A stretch of 60,255 nt of DNA from Pseudomonas sp. QTF5 (GTDB lineage Bacteria > Pseudomonadota > Gammaproteobacteria > Pseudomonadales > Pseudomonadaceae). Position numbers and translations under genes: made by a program. The notes below the pieces were generated by a model. It saw only the letters and a program-made list of their open reading frames with translations, searched no databases and was not told the origin of the DNA. The DNA lies in the NCBI RefSeq assembly GCF_000512695.2, contig NZ_AZRW02000038.1, positions 1-60,255 on the forward strand. The letters run 5' to 3'. Below are positions 16,126-23,846 of this stretch, in pieces; positions within the stretch are counted from its first letter, which is position 1; every line of letters begins with the position of its first letter.

Positions 16126-17825
16126 TGGCCCATTCCGCTCCGGCGATTGTCATTCTCGGCAATGGCAGCCTCGCGACCGCGCGCAAGATTCAGCAGGTGT
16201 ATCCGGGCGCACTGATCCATGGCCTGGTCGAACGGGTCGAAGGCGCGGACCGTGTTTATCACGAGTTCGGCGCGACCCTGCGCGAACTTTATCAACAGGA
16301 CACGCCGATCATCGCGCTGTGCGCCGCCGGAATTGTGATCCGCACCCTGGCGCCATTGCTGTTGGAAAAAGGTGCTGAGCCACCGGTGCTGGCCGTGGCC
16401 GAAGACGGTAGCGCGGTGGTGCCACTGCTCGGCGGTCTCGGTGGGGTGAATGTCATGGCACGCGAGATTGCCGCTGGCCTCGACGTCGCGGCGGCGATCA
16501 CCACCAGCGGGGAGCTGCGTTTCGGCACGTGCCTGCTCAATCCACCCAGCGGCTATGCCTTGGGCGATCTGGAGCTGGGCAAGCGCTTCGTCTCGGACTT
16601 GCTGGCCGGCGAACACGTGCGCATCGAAGGCGCTGCGCCCTGGTTGGCGCAAGCACAGTTGCCAGAAGACCCTCAGGCGCATTTGTCGATCCATGTCGGC
16701 AGCGCCGAACGGACGCCGGCCGCTAATGAACTATTGATCTACCCGCGCAGTGTCTTGCTGGCGGTCAGCGCGAGTGTGGCGGATTTGCCCCAGGCGATTC
16801 GCGCGGCGCTGCGTCAGGCCCAAGTCGCCGGGCAATCGCTGGCGTGCTTGCTGGCGCCAGCCACGGAAATGGCCAACCCGACGTTGCGCGAAGCGGCGCT
16901 TGAGTTGGGTGTGCCGCTGCGTTTTGCATCGCCCGCCAGCGATGCCGGCGAGTTGGCTCGCACGGCCGTTCCCAACGCGACAATTATCCCGATCGACGCG
17001 AACCTTGCACTGGCGATCGCCGAACAGCCCCTGGACGTTGCACAAATTGGTCGCCCTCGTGGTCGGCTGGCCGTGATCGGTCTGGGCCCGGGTGCTGCCG
17101 AATTGATGGTATCTGCGGTGAAGGCTGAACTGGCCAAAGCCACGGATGTGCTCGGCTATGAAACCTATGTACGCATGGCAGGCCCGTTTCGGCCGGATCA
17201 AGTGCTGCACTGCACCGACAATCGCGAGGAGATGCAGCGTGCCCGCCACGCCTTCGAACTGGCGGCCCAAGGGCGTTCGGTGATTGTGGTCTCGTCCGGT
17301 GACCCCGGCGTGTTCGCCATGGCGGCCGCAGTGCTCGAAGCGTTGCACGAGTCGAATGACCCGGCCTGGCACAGCGTCGATCTGGAGATTCTGCCGGGGG
17401 TTTCCGCTTCGCTGGCGACCGCCGCTCAGGCCGGTGCGCCGTTGGGGCATGACTTCTGCGTGATGTCGCTGTCGGACAACCTCAAGCCATGGTCGATCAT
17501 CGAGAAGCGTCTGGACCTGGCCGCCGAAGCCGATCTGGCGCTGGCTTTCTATAACCCGATTTCCCGTTCGCGGCCTTGGCAGTTAGGCCGTGCTCTGGAA
17601 ATCGTCGCGCAGCATCGCACGCCGCAAACCCCGGTGGTTCTAGGGCGTGATATCGGTCGGCCAGGCCAGACGCTGCGGGTCACCACGCTCGGCGCGCTCA
17701 CACCAGAGCAAGTGGACATGCGCACCATGGTGCTGATCGGCTCGTCCACCACCTGCGTGTTTCCCCGCGCCGAAGGTGGCGACTGGGTCTACACTCCGCG
17801 CTGGTATGGCAGCAAACCCTGCTGA
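16125..17825 (+). CDS. cobJ: CbiG-like/CobJ fusion, precorrin-3B C17-methyltransferase
   Basis: This 566-residue protein has two parts. Residues 1 to about 310 are CbiG-like (APAIVILGNGSLATA, ALCAAGIVIRTLAPLL, LLGGLGGVNVMAREIAA). Residues from about 312 form the CobJ/CbiH tetrapyrrole methylase (LAVIGLGPGAAELM, VVSSGDPGVFAMAAA). The second part methylates C17 with ring contraction. CbiG opens the delta-lactone in the anaerobic pathway, so its role in a pathway that uses CobG is uncertain. The fusion is usual in Pseudomonas. I use the ATG at 16125, which touches the cobI stop, rather than the GTG at 16113. Confidence 0.92.
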   Translation: MAHSAPAIVILGNGSLATARKIQQVYPGALIHGLVERVEGADRVYHEFGATLRELYQQDTPIIALCAAGIVIRTLAPLLLEKGAEPPVLAVAEDGSAVVPLLGGLGGVNVMAREIAAGLDVAAAITTSGELRFGTCLLNPPSGYALGDLELGKRFVSDLLAGEHVRIEGAAPWLAQAQLPEDPQAHLSIHVGSAERTPAANELLIYPRSVLLAVSASVADLPQAIRAALRQAQVAGQSLACLLAPATEMANPTLREAALELGVPLRFASPASDAGELARTAVPNATIIPIDANLALAIAEQPLDVAQIGRPRGRLAVIGLGPGAAELMVSAVKAELAKATDVLGYETYVRMAGPFRPDQVLHCTDNREEMQRARHAFELAAQGRSVIVVSSGDPGVFAMAAAVLEALHESNDPAWHSVDLEILPGVSASLATAAQAGAPLGHDFCVMSLSDNLKPWSIIEKRLDLAAEADLALAFYNPISRSRPWQLGRALEIVAQHRTPQTPVVLGRDIGRPGQTLRVTTLGALTPEQVDMRTMVLIGSSTTCVFPRAEGGDWVYTPRWYGSKPC

Positions 17826-17830
17826 ACGCT

Positions 17831-17869
17831 GGCGGCCCGTTCGTGCCGCCTCCATTACCTGCCTTTTTT
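17831..17869 (+). terminator. Terminator after cobJ
   Basis: GGCGGC (17831-17836) and GCCGCC (17845-17850) form a stem, followed after a short gap by TTTTTTT ending at 17869. It lies between cobJ and the convergent marC gene. Confidence 0.5.
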
Positions 17870-17878
17870 GCAGCCGGG

Positions 17879-18475
17879 TCAGGGAACCAGATAACCCCTG
17901 ACCCCGGTAAAAATAATCTGTGCTGCCAGTGCACACACGAATAATCCCATTAGCCGACTGACGATCTGCAGGCCCTGGTCGCCCAGGATCCGTTCTATCC
18001 GGCTGGACAGATAAAGCACCACGCCGACCGTAAAACTGGCCAGCGCAATACTGATAATGGCCGTCAGTTTGTCGTCCCAATGTGGCTGACTCACGCCCAT
18101 GACCAGCAGGGCGCCGATGGTCCCGGGGCCGACCGTCAGCGGAATGGTCAGCGGCACGATGGTCACATCCTGCTGCACATTGTCGGTCTGCACCACCGAC
18201 TTGCCCTGGGCCATGCCCAGCGCCGAGATGAACAGCACGCTGCCGGCGCCGATGCGGAATGCATCCACGGTAATGCCGAACACGTCAAAGATCACCCGCC
18301 CGAACAGGTACAGCAAGATGCTGGAAACCAACGTGGCGATCGCCACTTTCCAGGCCAGGCGTCGCTGCTCCTTGCGCGAATAGCCGCGAGTCAGGCTGAT
18401 GAAGCAGGACAACACGAAGAATGGGCTGTAAAGCACCAGCATCTTCAGATAAACGCTGAACAACACGTGGAGCAT
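17879..18475 (-). CDS. MarC family integral membrane protein
   Basis: This 198-residue protein has six hydrophobic segments. The MarC/NAAT signature includes FFVLSCFISLTRG near the start and IVPLTIPLTVGPGTIGALLV in the middle. Proteins of this family sit in the inner membrane; some archaeal relatives transport small amino acids, but no substrate is known for most bacterial members. It stands alone, convergent with cobJ and divergent from the three-gene cassette. Confidence 0.85.
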   Translation of the reverse strand: MLHVLFSVYLKMLVLYSPFFVLSCFISLTRGYSRKEQRRLAWKVAIATLVSSILLYLFGRVIFDVFGITVDAFRIGAGSVLFISALGMAQGKSVVQTDNVQQDVTIVPLTIPLTVGPGTIGALLVMGVSQPHWDDKLTAIISIALASFTVGVVLYLSSRIERILGDQGLQIVSRLMGLFVCALAAQIIFTGVRGYLVP

Positions 18476-18735
18476 GATTTCGGCTCACCGCAGGAGAAGG
18501 TCGAACCGGAGTCTATCAGCCCTCCAATTACCTGTCGGCATTTGATTGGGCAGTGCCGTTTTTTGTGTGCGTGACTTTTCGATTTGATATGGGTTAGTTG
18601 TTTTGTTGGGTTTGGTTGCTGTTGCTGATCTAAATATTTGGAGTTACAAGTCAGATATTGTGGTGCCTGGCTTGTTTGGTTAATGTTGTTTTCGCAAGTT
18701 ATGGAGTGCTTGCTTAATTGATAAGGGAGATGATG
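18476..18735 (+). promoter_or_regulatory. AT-rich leader of the three-gene cassette
   Basis: This 260-base gap is visibly AT-richer than its surroundings from about 18550. CGGCA (18536-18540) and TGCCG followed by a T-run form a weak terminator-like hairpin near 18560. Closer to the gene, GCAAG (18694-18698) and CTTGC (18709-18713) pair around a loop TTATGGAGTG. The ribosome site AAGGGAG follows at 18723-18729. Both loop and ribosome site contain an A-N-GGA core as recognised by RsmA/RsmE-family repressors. That regulation is inferred. Confidence 0.35.
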
Positions 18736-19527
18736 ATGAGTGTAAATATGATCGACAGCGCTACTGTGGCTGCCTATATGAAGCGTCTGGAAAGTTACGA
18801 AATTGATGAGGTGCCTGTTGTGCGTTCTCGCACTTTTGTGTCGAATGAAATTGTTATTGAAGAACCTTCGAAGGGGGCTGTTGTTGGCGAAGGCATTTTG
18901 TCCTTCACAGGTAACCTGTCCGCGCAAAACCAGGAAGATGCCCTGCACGCTTTTCTTTTCGCCAGTCTTGTGGCGAATAAGCAATATCCTCACGAATATC
19001 AGGGCAAAGAGTGGTATTACACATTCGTCGAAGTCATGACCTCTGCCGGCTGGCTGACAACGCAAAAATATTATAATGATCTGAACATTGGCGGTAATAC
19101 TGTCCGGATGGATCAGTTGGTGCTGGAAATCCTCGGCTCGGTAGTCGCAGGGCTCGCGATACCAGGCAGTACTTCTGCATTGATGCTGAAGGTCGCCGGC
19201 GATGCCATCATCGCTTTGAAAAAGAAACAAACAGCGCTGACGCTGTTTGAACGAAATATGCTGGAGCATGGCGTAGGCGGTATGGCTGCCGGTACCTGCA
19301 CCGAAGTTGATGGTGAGGTAACGATGGTGCTTGGAACAGTACGTTTCATTCGGAAAAACACATCGACCCAAGTCCTGTTTCTGGATTGGGATAGTCGTGA
19401 GGTAAAACTGTATAAAGGCGAATCTGTTTTCCGGAAGATTCCCTATATTGCCGACCAGGTTCGCGATATTATCCGGACAAAGCTTGGCTTGAATGCAGTT
19501 AATAAAATCGAAAGCTACGAGATCTGA
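18736..19527 (+). CDS. Unknown protein, member 1 of a three-gene paralogous cassette
   Basis: This 263-residue protein has no signal peptide. I cannot name its family. The start at 18736 (MSVNMIDSAT) is best spaced from AAGGGAG; ATGs at 18730 and 18733 and a TTG at 18718 are in frame. A hydrophobic patch lies at about residues 128-150 (LVLEILGSVVAGLAIPG). From about residue 45 it aligns with gene 3: AVVGEGILSF versus AVVGGSVVAF, EWYYTFVEVMTSAGW versus NWFDYYCNQLRFIGW, and ALTLFE versus ALDLFE. The tail KIESYEI repeats the SYEI motif seen near its own residue 20. Base composition is AT-richer than its neighbours, suggesting acquisition. Confidence 0.75.
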   Translation: MSVNMIDSATVAAYMKRLESYEIDEVPVVRSRTFVSNEIVIEEPSKGAVVGEGILSFTGNLSAQNQEDALHAFLFASLVANKQYPHEYQGKEWYYTFVEVMTSAGWLTTQKYYNDLNIGGNTVRMDQLVLEILGSVVAGLAIPGSTSALMLKVAGDAIIALKKKQTALTLFERNMLEHGVGGMAAGTCTEVDGEVTMVLGTVRFIRKNTSTQVLFLDWDSREVKLYKGESVFRKIPYIADQVRDIIRTKLGLNAVNKIESYEI

Positions 19528-19543
19528 TCTCCTGTTTTTGATG

Positions 19544-19573
19544 GGGTGGTCGTGTGTCGACCGCCCTTCTTTC
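19544..19573 (+). promoter_or_regulatory. Intercistronic hairpin in the cassette
   Basis: GGGTGGTC (19544-19551) pairs with GACCGCCC (19559-19566), eight pairs including one G-U, followed by TTCTTTCT. It lies between genes 1 and 2 of the cassette and could partly terminate transcription or protect the gene 1 message, so that gene 1 is made in excess. Confidence 0.4.
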
Positions 19574-19593
19574 TATTGTCGCAGGAGTTGTAT

Positions 19594-20316
19594 ATGGCCA
19601 AGGATTATTCGGTGTTTGTTAATGCCGCTGCTGTCGTTTTATTGGCGGGTAAATCGGTGGGCTCGACAACTAATGACCTGATGAACTCGGTCCTGCTTGC
19701 CCAACTGGTCGCTAATAAACGTATCGAGGCCACCCGCACCATCGATTGGTATGACACCTATGTGGGAGTGCTGGGTGATTTCTGGTTAACGAGTGTCAGA
19801 AGCAGACAGGATATTCAGCTGAAAAAAAACGATATCGCTTCGCCGGTTGAGTGGGTCACCGCCGTACTGGCAAGTGGCATCGAGGCGCAGCAAGTCATGA
19901 CGTTGTTGGAGGTCGTCGCCCGACTACCAGACTCTTTGCCCGGCATGAGTTTGTTGCGCAAGCATGTGCAAAAAGAATCCGATAGTGAACTGGCAGATAT
20001 CCCCTCGCAACCCAGGCCTGTCCGCTTGTTGGTGATCGTGGCGCAAGATAACGGTTCGATGAGCAGCGTCTGCCTTCAATTCAAAACACGGCAAATGCTT
20101 GACCTCAATCCCTGGGGGCAGCGCTTCCATGCCGAGGATATGGAAGGTTGCGTTTCGGCGCATTTTTTCCATGCGCACTTGTCCGAGACATTGTATGCAC
20201 CCGTCCGCGAAGCCATTGCCGGCAAGGTTGAGGGAAGACTGAGCGACACCATTGCGGATATCACCGAGGCGATCAACGCTTCAGCCGTTCTGCCCATTGA
20301 GGAGGGCGGATCATGA
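19594..20316 (+). CDS. Unknown protein, member 2 of a three-gene paralogous cassette
   Basis: This 240-residue protein lacks a signal peptide and a recognised domain. The ATG at 19594 follows CAGGAG at good distance; the frame is open to 19546 but that part overlaps the intercistronic hairpin. Residues 11-65 match the common core: NAAAVVLLAG, then LLAQLVANK (gene 1 has LFASLVANK) and DWYDTYVGVLGDFWL (gene 1 has EWYYTFVEVMTSAGWL). The second half diverges (RLLVIVAQDNGS, LNPWGQRFHAEDMEG). It ends with an acidic tail PIEEGGS and overlaps gene 3 by four bases. Confidence 0.75.
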   Translation: MAKDYSVFVNAAAVVLLAGKSVGSTTNDLMNSVLLAQLVANKRIEATRTIDWYDTYVGVLGDFWLTSVRSRQDIQLKKNDIASPVEWVTAVLASGIEAQQVMTLLEVVARLPDSLPGMSLLRKHVQKESDSELADIPSQPRPVRLLVIVAQDNGSMSSVCLQFKTRQMLDLNPWGQRFHAEDMEGCVSAHFFHAHLSETLYAPVREAIAGKVEGRLSDTIADITEAINASAVLPIEEGGS

Positions 20317-20951
20317 CGTTTATTTTTCCGCAGGCTGCGGTGGTAGGCGGCAGTGTCGTCGCGTTTGCCGCCGGTCTGCCCGAGTCGCACCGGGAAGACA
20401 TTTACTTGAGCACGATGTTCGCGCAAAGGGCTACTCGGGCAGCCTACAACGACGGGTTGTCGGGCAATTGGTTCGACTACTATTGCAATCAGCTCAGGTT
20501 CATCGGCTGGGACGTGCCGCGTCCGGAAGGGTTGTCGCCTATCCAGGGTGGATCGATGGGGGCGGCGGCGGCGCAGCATATTGCGATACGCCTCGGCGAG
20601 GGTTTTTCCGAGCCGACCAATCGGGCGCTGGTGGCGCTGGAAAGGAATGCATCAGCACTGGATCTGTTCGAATCGACGAGTCTTTCTCAGGATGCAGGTT
20701 TCTTTCAGATGATTCCTTGCGTACAGAAGGACGCCCACCGGGTTGAAATGGGGATTTACCACCGTCAGTTCCAGTTTCGCCGAGAGACATCACGATTTTT
20801 TTTCATTGATCAGGATGACTTGGTGCAGAACAGTACAGAGCAACTATCTGTCATTACATTCAATACGCTCTACTACGCGCAATTCCGGGAAAAGGTGAAA
20901 AAATCGGTGTTGTCCCAGACGTTCAAGTATCTGAGTTCGCTGGAAATCTGA
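20313..20951 (+). CDS. Unknown protein, member 3 of a three-gene paralogous cassette
   Basis: This 212-residue protein has an N-terminal hydrophobic stretch (FPQAAVVGGSVVAFAAGLP) that is not a convincing signal peptide. It shares the core layout with gene 1: AVVGG, a helix with MFAQRATRAAYN, NWFDYYCNQLRFIGW, a Gly/Ala-rich segment, ALDLFE, and a beta-rich end with FQFRRETSRFFFIDQDD against gene 1's VRFIRKNTSTQVLFLDWDS. It ends in LSSLEI, like the ESYEI end of gene 1. The start overlaps gene 2 (ATGA) after a GGAGGG ribosome site. The gene ends 21 bases before the convergent end of retS. Function unknown. Confidence 0.75.
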   Translation: MTFIFPQAAVVGGSVVAFAAGLPESHREDIYLSTMFAQRATRAAYNDGLSGNWFDYYCNQLRFIGWDVPRPEGLSPIQGGSMGAAAAQHIAIRLGEGFSEPTNRALVALERNASALDLFESTSLSQDAGFFQMIPCVQKDAHRVEMGIYHRQFQFRRETSRFFFIDQDDLVQNSTEQLSVITFNTLYYAQFREKVKKSVLSQTFKYLSSLEI

Positions 20952-20972
20952 AGGCTGGGTTCAAAAAACGAC

Positions 20973-23747
20973 TCAGAATGTCGATGCTGTACGATTCTGC
21001 TGATCACGCTGGGCAACCCAATGCTCGACCAGGTCGCGTAGCTGCGACAGCTCGACCGGCTTGGCCATGTGCCCGTCCATGCCGGCCTGACGCGCGCGCT
21101 CTTTGTGCTCGGCAAGGATGTGTGCGGTCAACGCCACCACGGGGGTGCGAATCCGCTGGTTGCCGACTTCCCAGGCACGCAGTTGCTGGGTGGCGGAGAA
21201 ACCGTCGAGGATCGGCATTTCACAGTCCATCAGCACCAGGTCGTAGCGCTGGGCCTTCATCGCCATCAGGGCTTCTTCGCCATTGCTGGCGGTGTCCGGT
21301 TGCAGGTTGAGCTTGCCCAGCATGCCGCGTATGACCTTGGTCGAGATGCTGTTGTCTTCGGCCACCAGGATGCGGAAATCGCTGGGTACCTTGACCGGAA
21401 GGGTCGGACCGGTGGGCAGGTGTTGTGAGACAGGCAAGCCTTTGTTGCGCTGGTTCAGCTCGTCCGCCAGCGTGGTCTTGAGTGTGTAGCCAGCCACCGG
21501 TTTGGCAAGAATGCGTTTGATCCCGCAGTTGCGCGCGATGATCTTGCTCGGAGCGTTGCTGATGCCGGTGAGCATGATCAGCAGAATGTCATGGTTCAGG
21601 CTCGGGTCTTCCTTGATCTTGGCGGCCAGTTGCATGCCGGTCATGCCGGGCATGTTCTGGTCCAGCAGGACCACGTCGAAGTAATCGCGCAAGTGGGCTT
21701 TGGTGCGCAGCAGCGCCAAGGCCTCCTTGCCGGACGGCACAGCGCTGACATTCAGGCCCCAGGCGCTGCACTGCTGCACCAGCACTTTGCGACAGGTGTC
21801 ATTGTCGTCCACGACCAGTACGCGTGCGCCTTGCAGCGGACCGTCCAGGTCCGAGGTCGGATGTTCGAGACGGTCCGGGTCCAATGGCAGGGTCAGCCAC
21901 AATGTGCTGCCCTGGTTGGCGCCGCTCTTGATGCCGAACTCGCCTTGCATCAAACGGATCAACTGACGGGCGATGACCAGCCCAAGATTGCCCCCCAGGC
22001 TGGTGGCCGAGAGAAAGTGCTTGCTGTGCAGTTCGGCATGCATCAGCGCGTCGCGTTCTTCCGCCTCCATTGGCTGGCCACTGTCCTGTACGGCGATGCG
22101 TAGCCGCGGTTTGGCGCTGCGTTCATCCAGGGCAACGACGATCAGGATCTCGCCTTCATCGGTTTTCTTCAGGGCGTTTTCCAGCAGGCTCAGCAGGGTC
22201 TGGCGCAGGCGAGTCGGATCTCCGCTGATGACGCGTGGTACCTGCGGCTGGATAAAGCTGATCAGCTCGACGTTCTGCTGTTCGGCCTTGGCGCGGAAGA
22301 TGCTCAGGCAGTCTTCGATCAGGGCGTTGAGGTCGAACTGCACGTCGTCCAGTTCGATCTGCCCGGACTCGAGTTTGGAGATGTCGAGAATTTCGTTGAT
22401 CAGTGTCAGCAGCTCGTTGCCAGCGCTATGGATGGTCTGCACATAGTCGCGTTGCTTGACCGACAGCGGTGTGCCCAGCAGCAGTTCGGTCATGCCGAGC
22501 ACGCCATTCATCGGGGTACGGATTTCGTGGCTGATCTTTGCGAGGAATTCGGCTTTGGCGTTGATCTCGGCGTTGCTGGCGGCCAAGTCACGACTGATGC
22601 TGAAACGGTCTTCGGTGATGCTGCGCTGTCGCTCGCCCAGGGCAACACTCATCAACAGGCCACTGATACAGATAAACACCAGCAGAATGATGATCAGGCC
22701 TTGCGGAGCGACAAGGGTCAGCCCCTGCAACGCCGGCAGGATAATCAATGTGCCGAGGTTGAATACCACCATGGCCGCCACGAACAGGCGCGCCGGGCGA
22801 TAACCTTTTTGCCAGTGATGGGCACTGACGAACAACATGCTCAGACCGGCCAGAGCAACCAGCCCATACGTGATCAGGTTCAGTGGCAATGTGTTGACGA
22901 ACAGCAACAGCAGGCCGCAGACCATGATGAACAGGATGTCCCCCAGCAGCAGTTTGTTCAGCGGGTGAGGGCCGAGTGGGGCGAAGAAACGGTAGGTGAA
23001 CATCAGACCGCAAGGCGCGGTCATCAGCAAGGCGAGGTAGGCACCGGGTGTCTGCACGGCGGACCAGTTCGGCAACCATGGCCGAGCCAGGTTCAGTAGC
23101 AACACCAGGCTGAGCATCAGCAACCCTTCGCATGCTGCCAGCCAGAGGCTGCTGCGCGAGCGGGTGTAGATGTAACGGGTGAGGTTATGCAGGATCAGCA
23201 TCCCGAGGCAGCCAAAGAGCAGGCCGTAGATCAGCGTCTGGTTCTGGGTGGCGGCGGTCATGACCGCCGCTTGCAAGGTGATGTAAGGCCGTAGCTGGTG
23301 TTCGGAGACCAACCGCAAATAGACGTCGAGGGTTTTGTCGCTTTGTGGCAGCGGCAACATGAAGTCGCTGCTGGGCAGGGGGCGTTCGGCCTGGGGCTGC
23401 CCGGTACCGGTATTCGATTGATCGATCAACTGGTCGCCGTCGAGCACATACAGGTTGAGGTGTGACAGGTCCGGTGCGAACACTCGCAGCAACTGCTCGT
23501 GTTTGCCTGGTGCGAGTCTGAAACGCAGCCAGAGCGCACCCTCGGGCGCGGCCGCGGTGAGGCGGTCGAGTTCGGTAGGGCTGAATTGATTGGTGTAGCG
23601 GCTGGAGCGGATGTCGCTCAGCTGCAGATCGCCCTGTTCGTCAAGCAATACCGCCCAGCCACTGCCTTGCGCGGCTTGGGCCGGGAGCATGCAGAGCAAG
23701 GTCAGCAGAGTGACGGTGAGGCCTATGGCAATCCTGAGCCAGCGCAC
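20973..23747 (-). CDS. retS: Hybrid sensor kinase RetS
   Basis: This 924-residue protein comprises a signal peptide, a periplasmic 7TMR-DISMED2 domain (residues about 30-160), a seven-helix 7TMR-DISM membrane domain (about 175-375), HisKA with H407 in SHEIRTPMNG, an HATPase domain and two receiver domains. The receivers have acceptors D696 (LLDQNMPG) and D841 (LMDCEMP). The G1 box reads DSGQP instead of DxGxG. In P. aeruginosa RetS inhibits GacS, lowering the small RNAs that titrate RsmA and so repressing biofilm and type VI secretion. Identification rests on architecture and on synteny with purD-purH-fis. Confidence 0.93.
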   Translation of the reverse strand: MRWLRIAIGLTVTLLTLLCMLPAQAAQGSGWAVLLDEQGDLQLSDIRSSRYTNQFSPTELDRLTAAAPEGALWLRFRLAPGKHEQLLRVFAPDLSHLNLYVLDGDQLIDQSNTGTGQPQAERPLPSSDFMLPLPQSDKTLDVYLRLVSEHQLRPYITLQAAVMTAATQNQTLIYGLLFGCLGMLILHNLTRYIYTRSRSSLWLAACEGLLMLSLVLLLNLARPWLPNWSAVQTPGAYLALLMTAPCGLMFTYRFFAPLGPHPLNKLLLGDILFIMVCGLLLLFVNTLPLNLITYGLVALAGLSMLFVSAHHWQKGYRPARLFVAAMVVFNLGTLIILPALQGLTLVAPQGLIIILLVFICISGLLMSVALGERQRSITEDRFSISRDLAASNAEINAKAEFLAKISHEIRTPMNGVLGMTELLLGTPLSVKQRDYVQTIHSAGNELLTLINEILDISKLESGQIELDDVQFDLNALIEDCLSIFRAKAEQQNVELISFIQPQVPRVISGDPTRLRQTLLSLLENALKKTDEGEILIVVALDERSAKPRLRIAVQDSGQPMEAEERDALMHAELHSKHFLSATSLGGNLGLVIARQLIRLMQGEFGIKSGANQGSTLWLTLPLDPDRLEHPTSDLDGPLQGARVLVVDDNDTCRKVLVQQCSAWGLNVSAVPSGKEALALLRTKAHLRDYFDVVLLDQNMPGMTGMQLAAKIKEDPSLNHDILLIMLTGISNAPSKIIARNCGIKRILAKPVAGYTLKTTLADELNQRNKGLPVSQHLPTGPTLPVKVPSDFRILVAEDNSISTKVIRGMLGKLNLQPDTASNGEEALMAMKAQRYDLVLMDCEMPILDGFSATQQLRAWEVGNQRIRTPVVALTAHILAEHKERARQAGMDGHMAKPVELSQLRDLVEHWVAQRDQQNRTASTF

Positions 23748-23805
23748 GGCGAAATCCCTTCGTAGGTTGATGCCAGAGTATAACTATGCGCGGCGCCGGA
23801 ATAGT

Positions 23806-23832
23806 CAGGCAAGGGCCGCAAGCCCTTGCCTG
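23806..23832. terminator. Strong hairpin between purD and retS
   Basis: CAGGCAAGGGC (23806-23816) and GCCCTTGCCTG (23822-23832) are perfect complements of 11 bases around a five-base loop, starting 15 bases past the purD stop. There is no T-run, so it may be a 3' stabiliser or a terminator of non-classical type. Confidence 0.5.
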
Positions 23833-23846
23833 GCCGAATGGATGGC

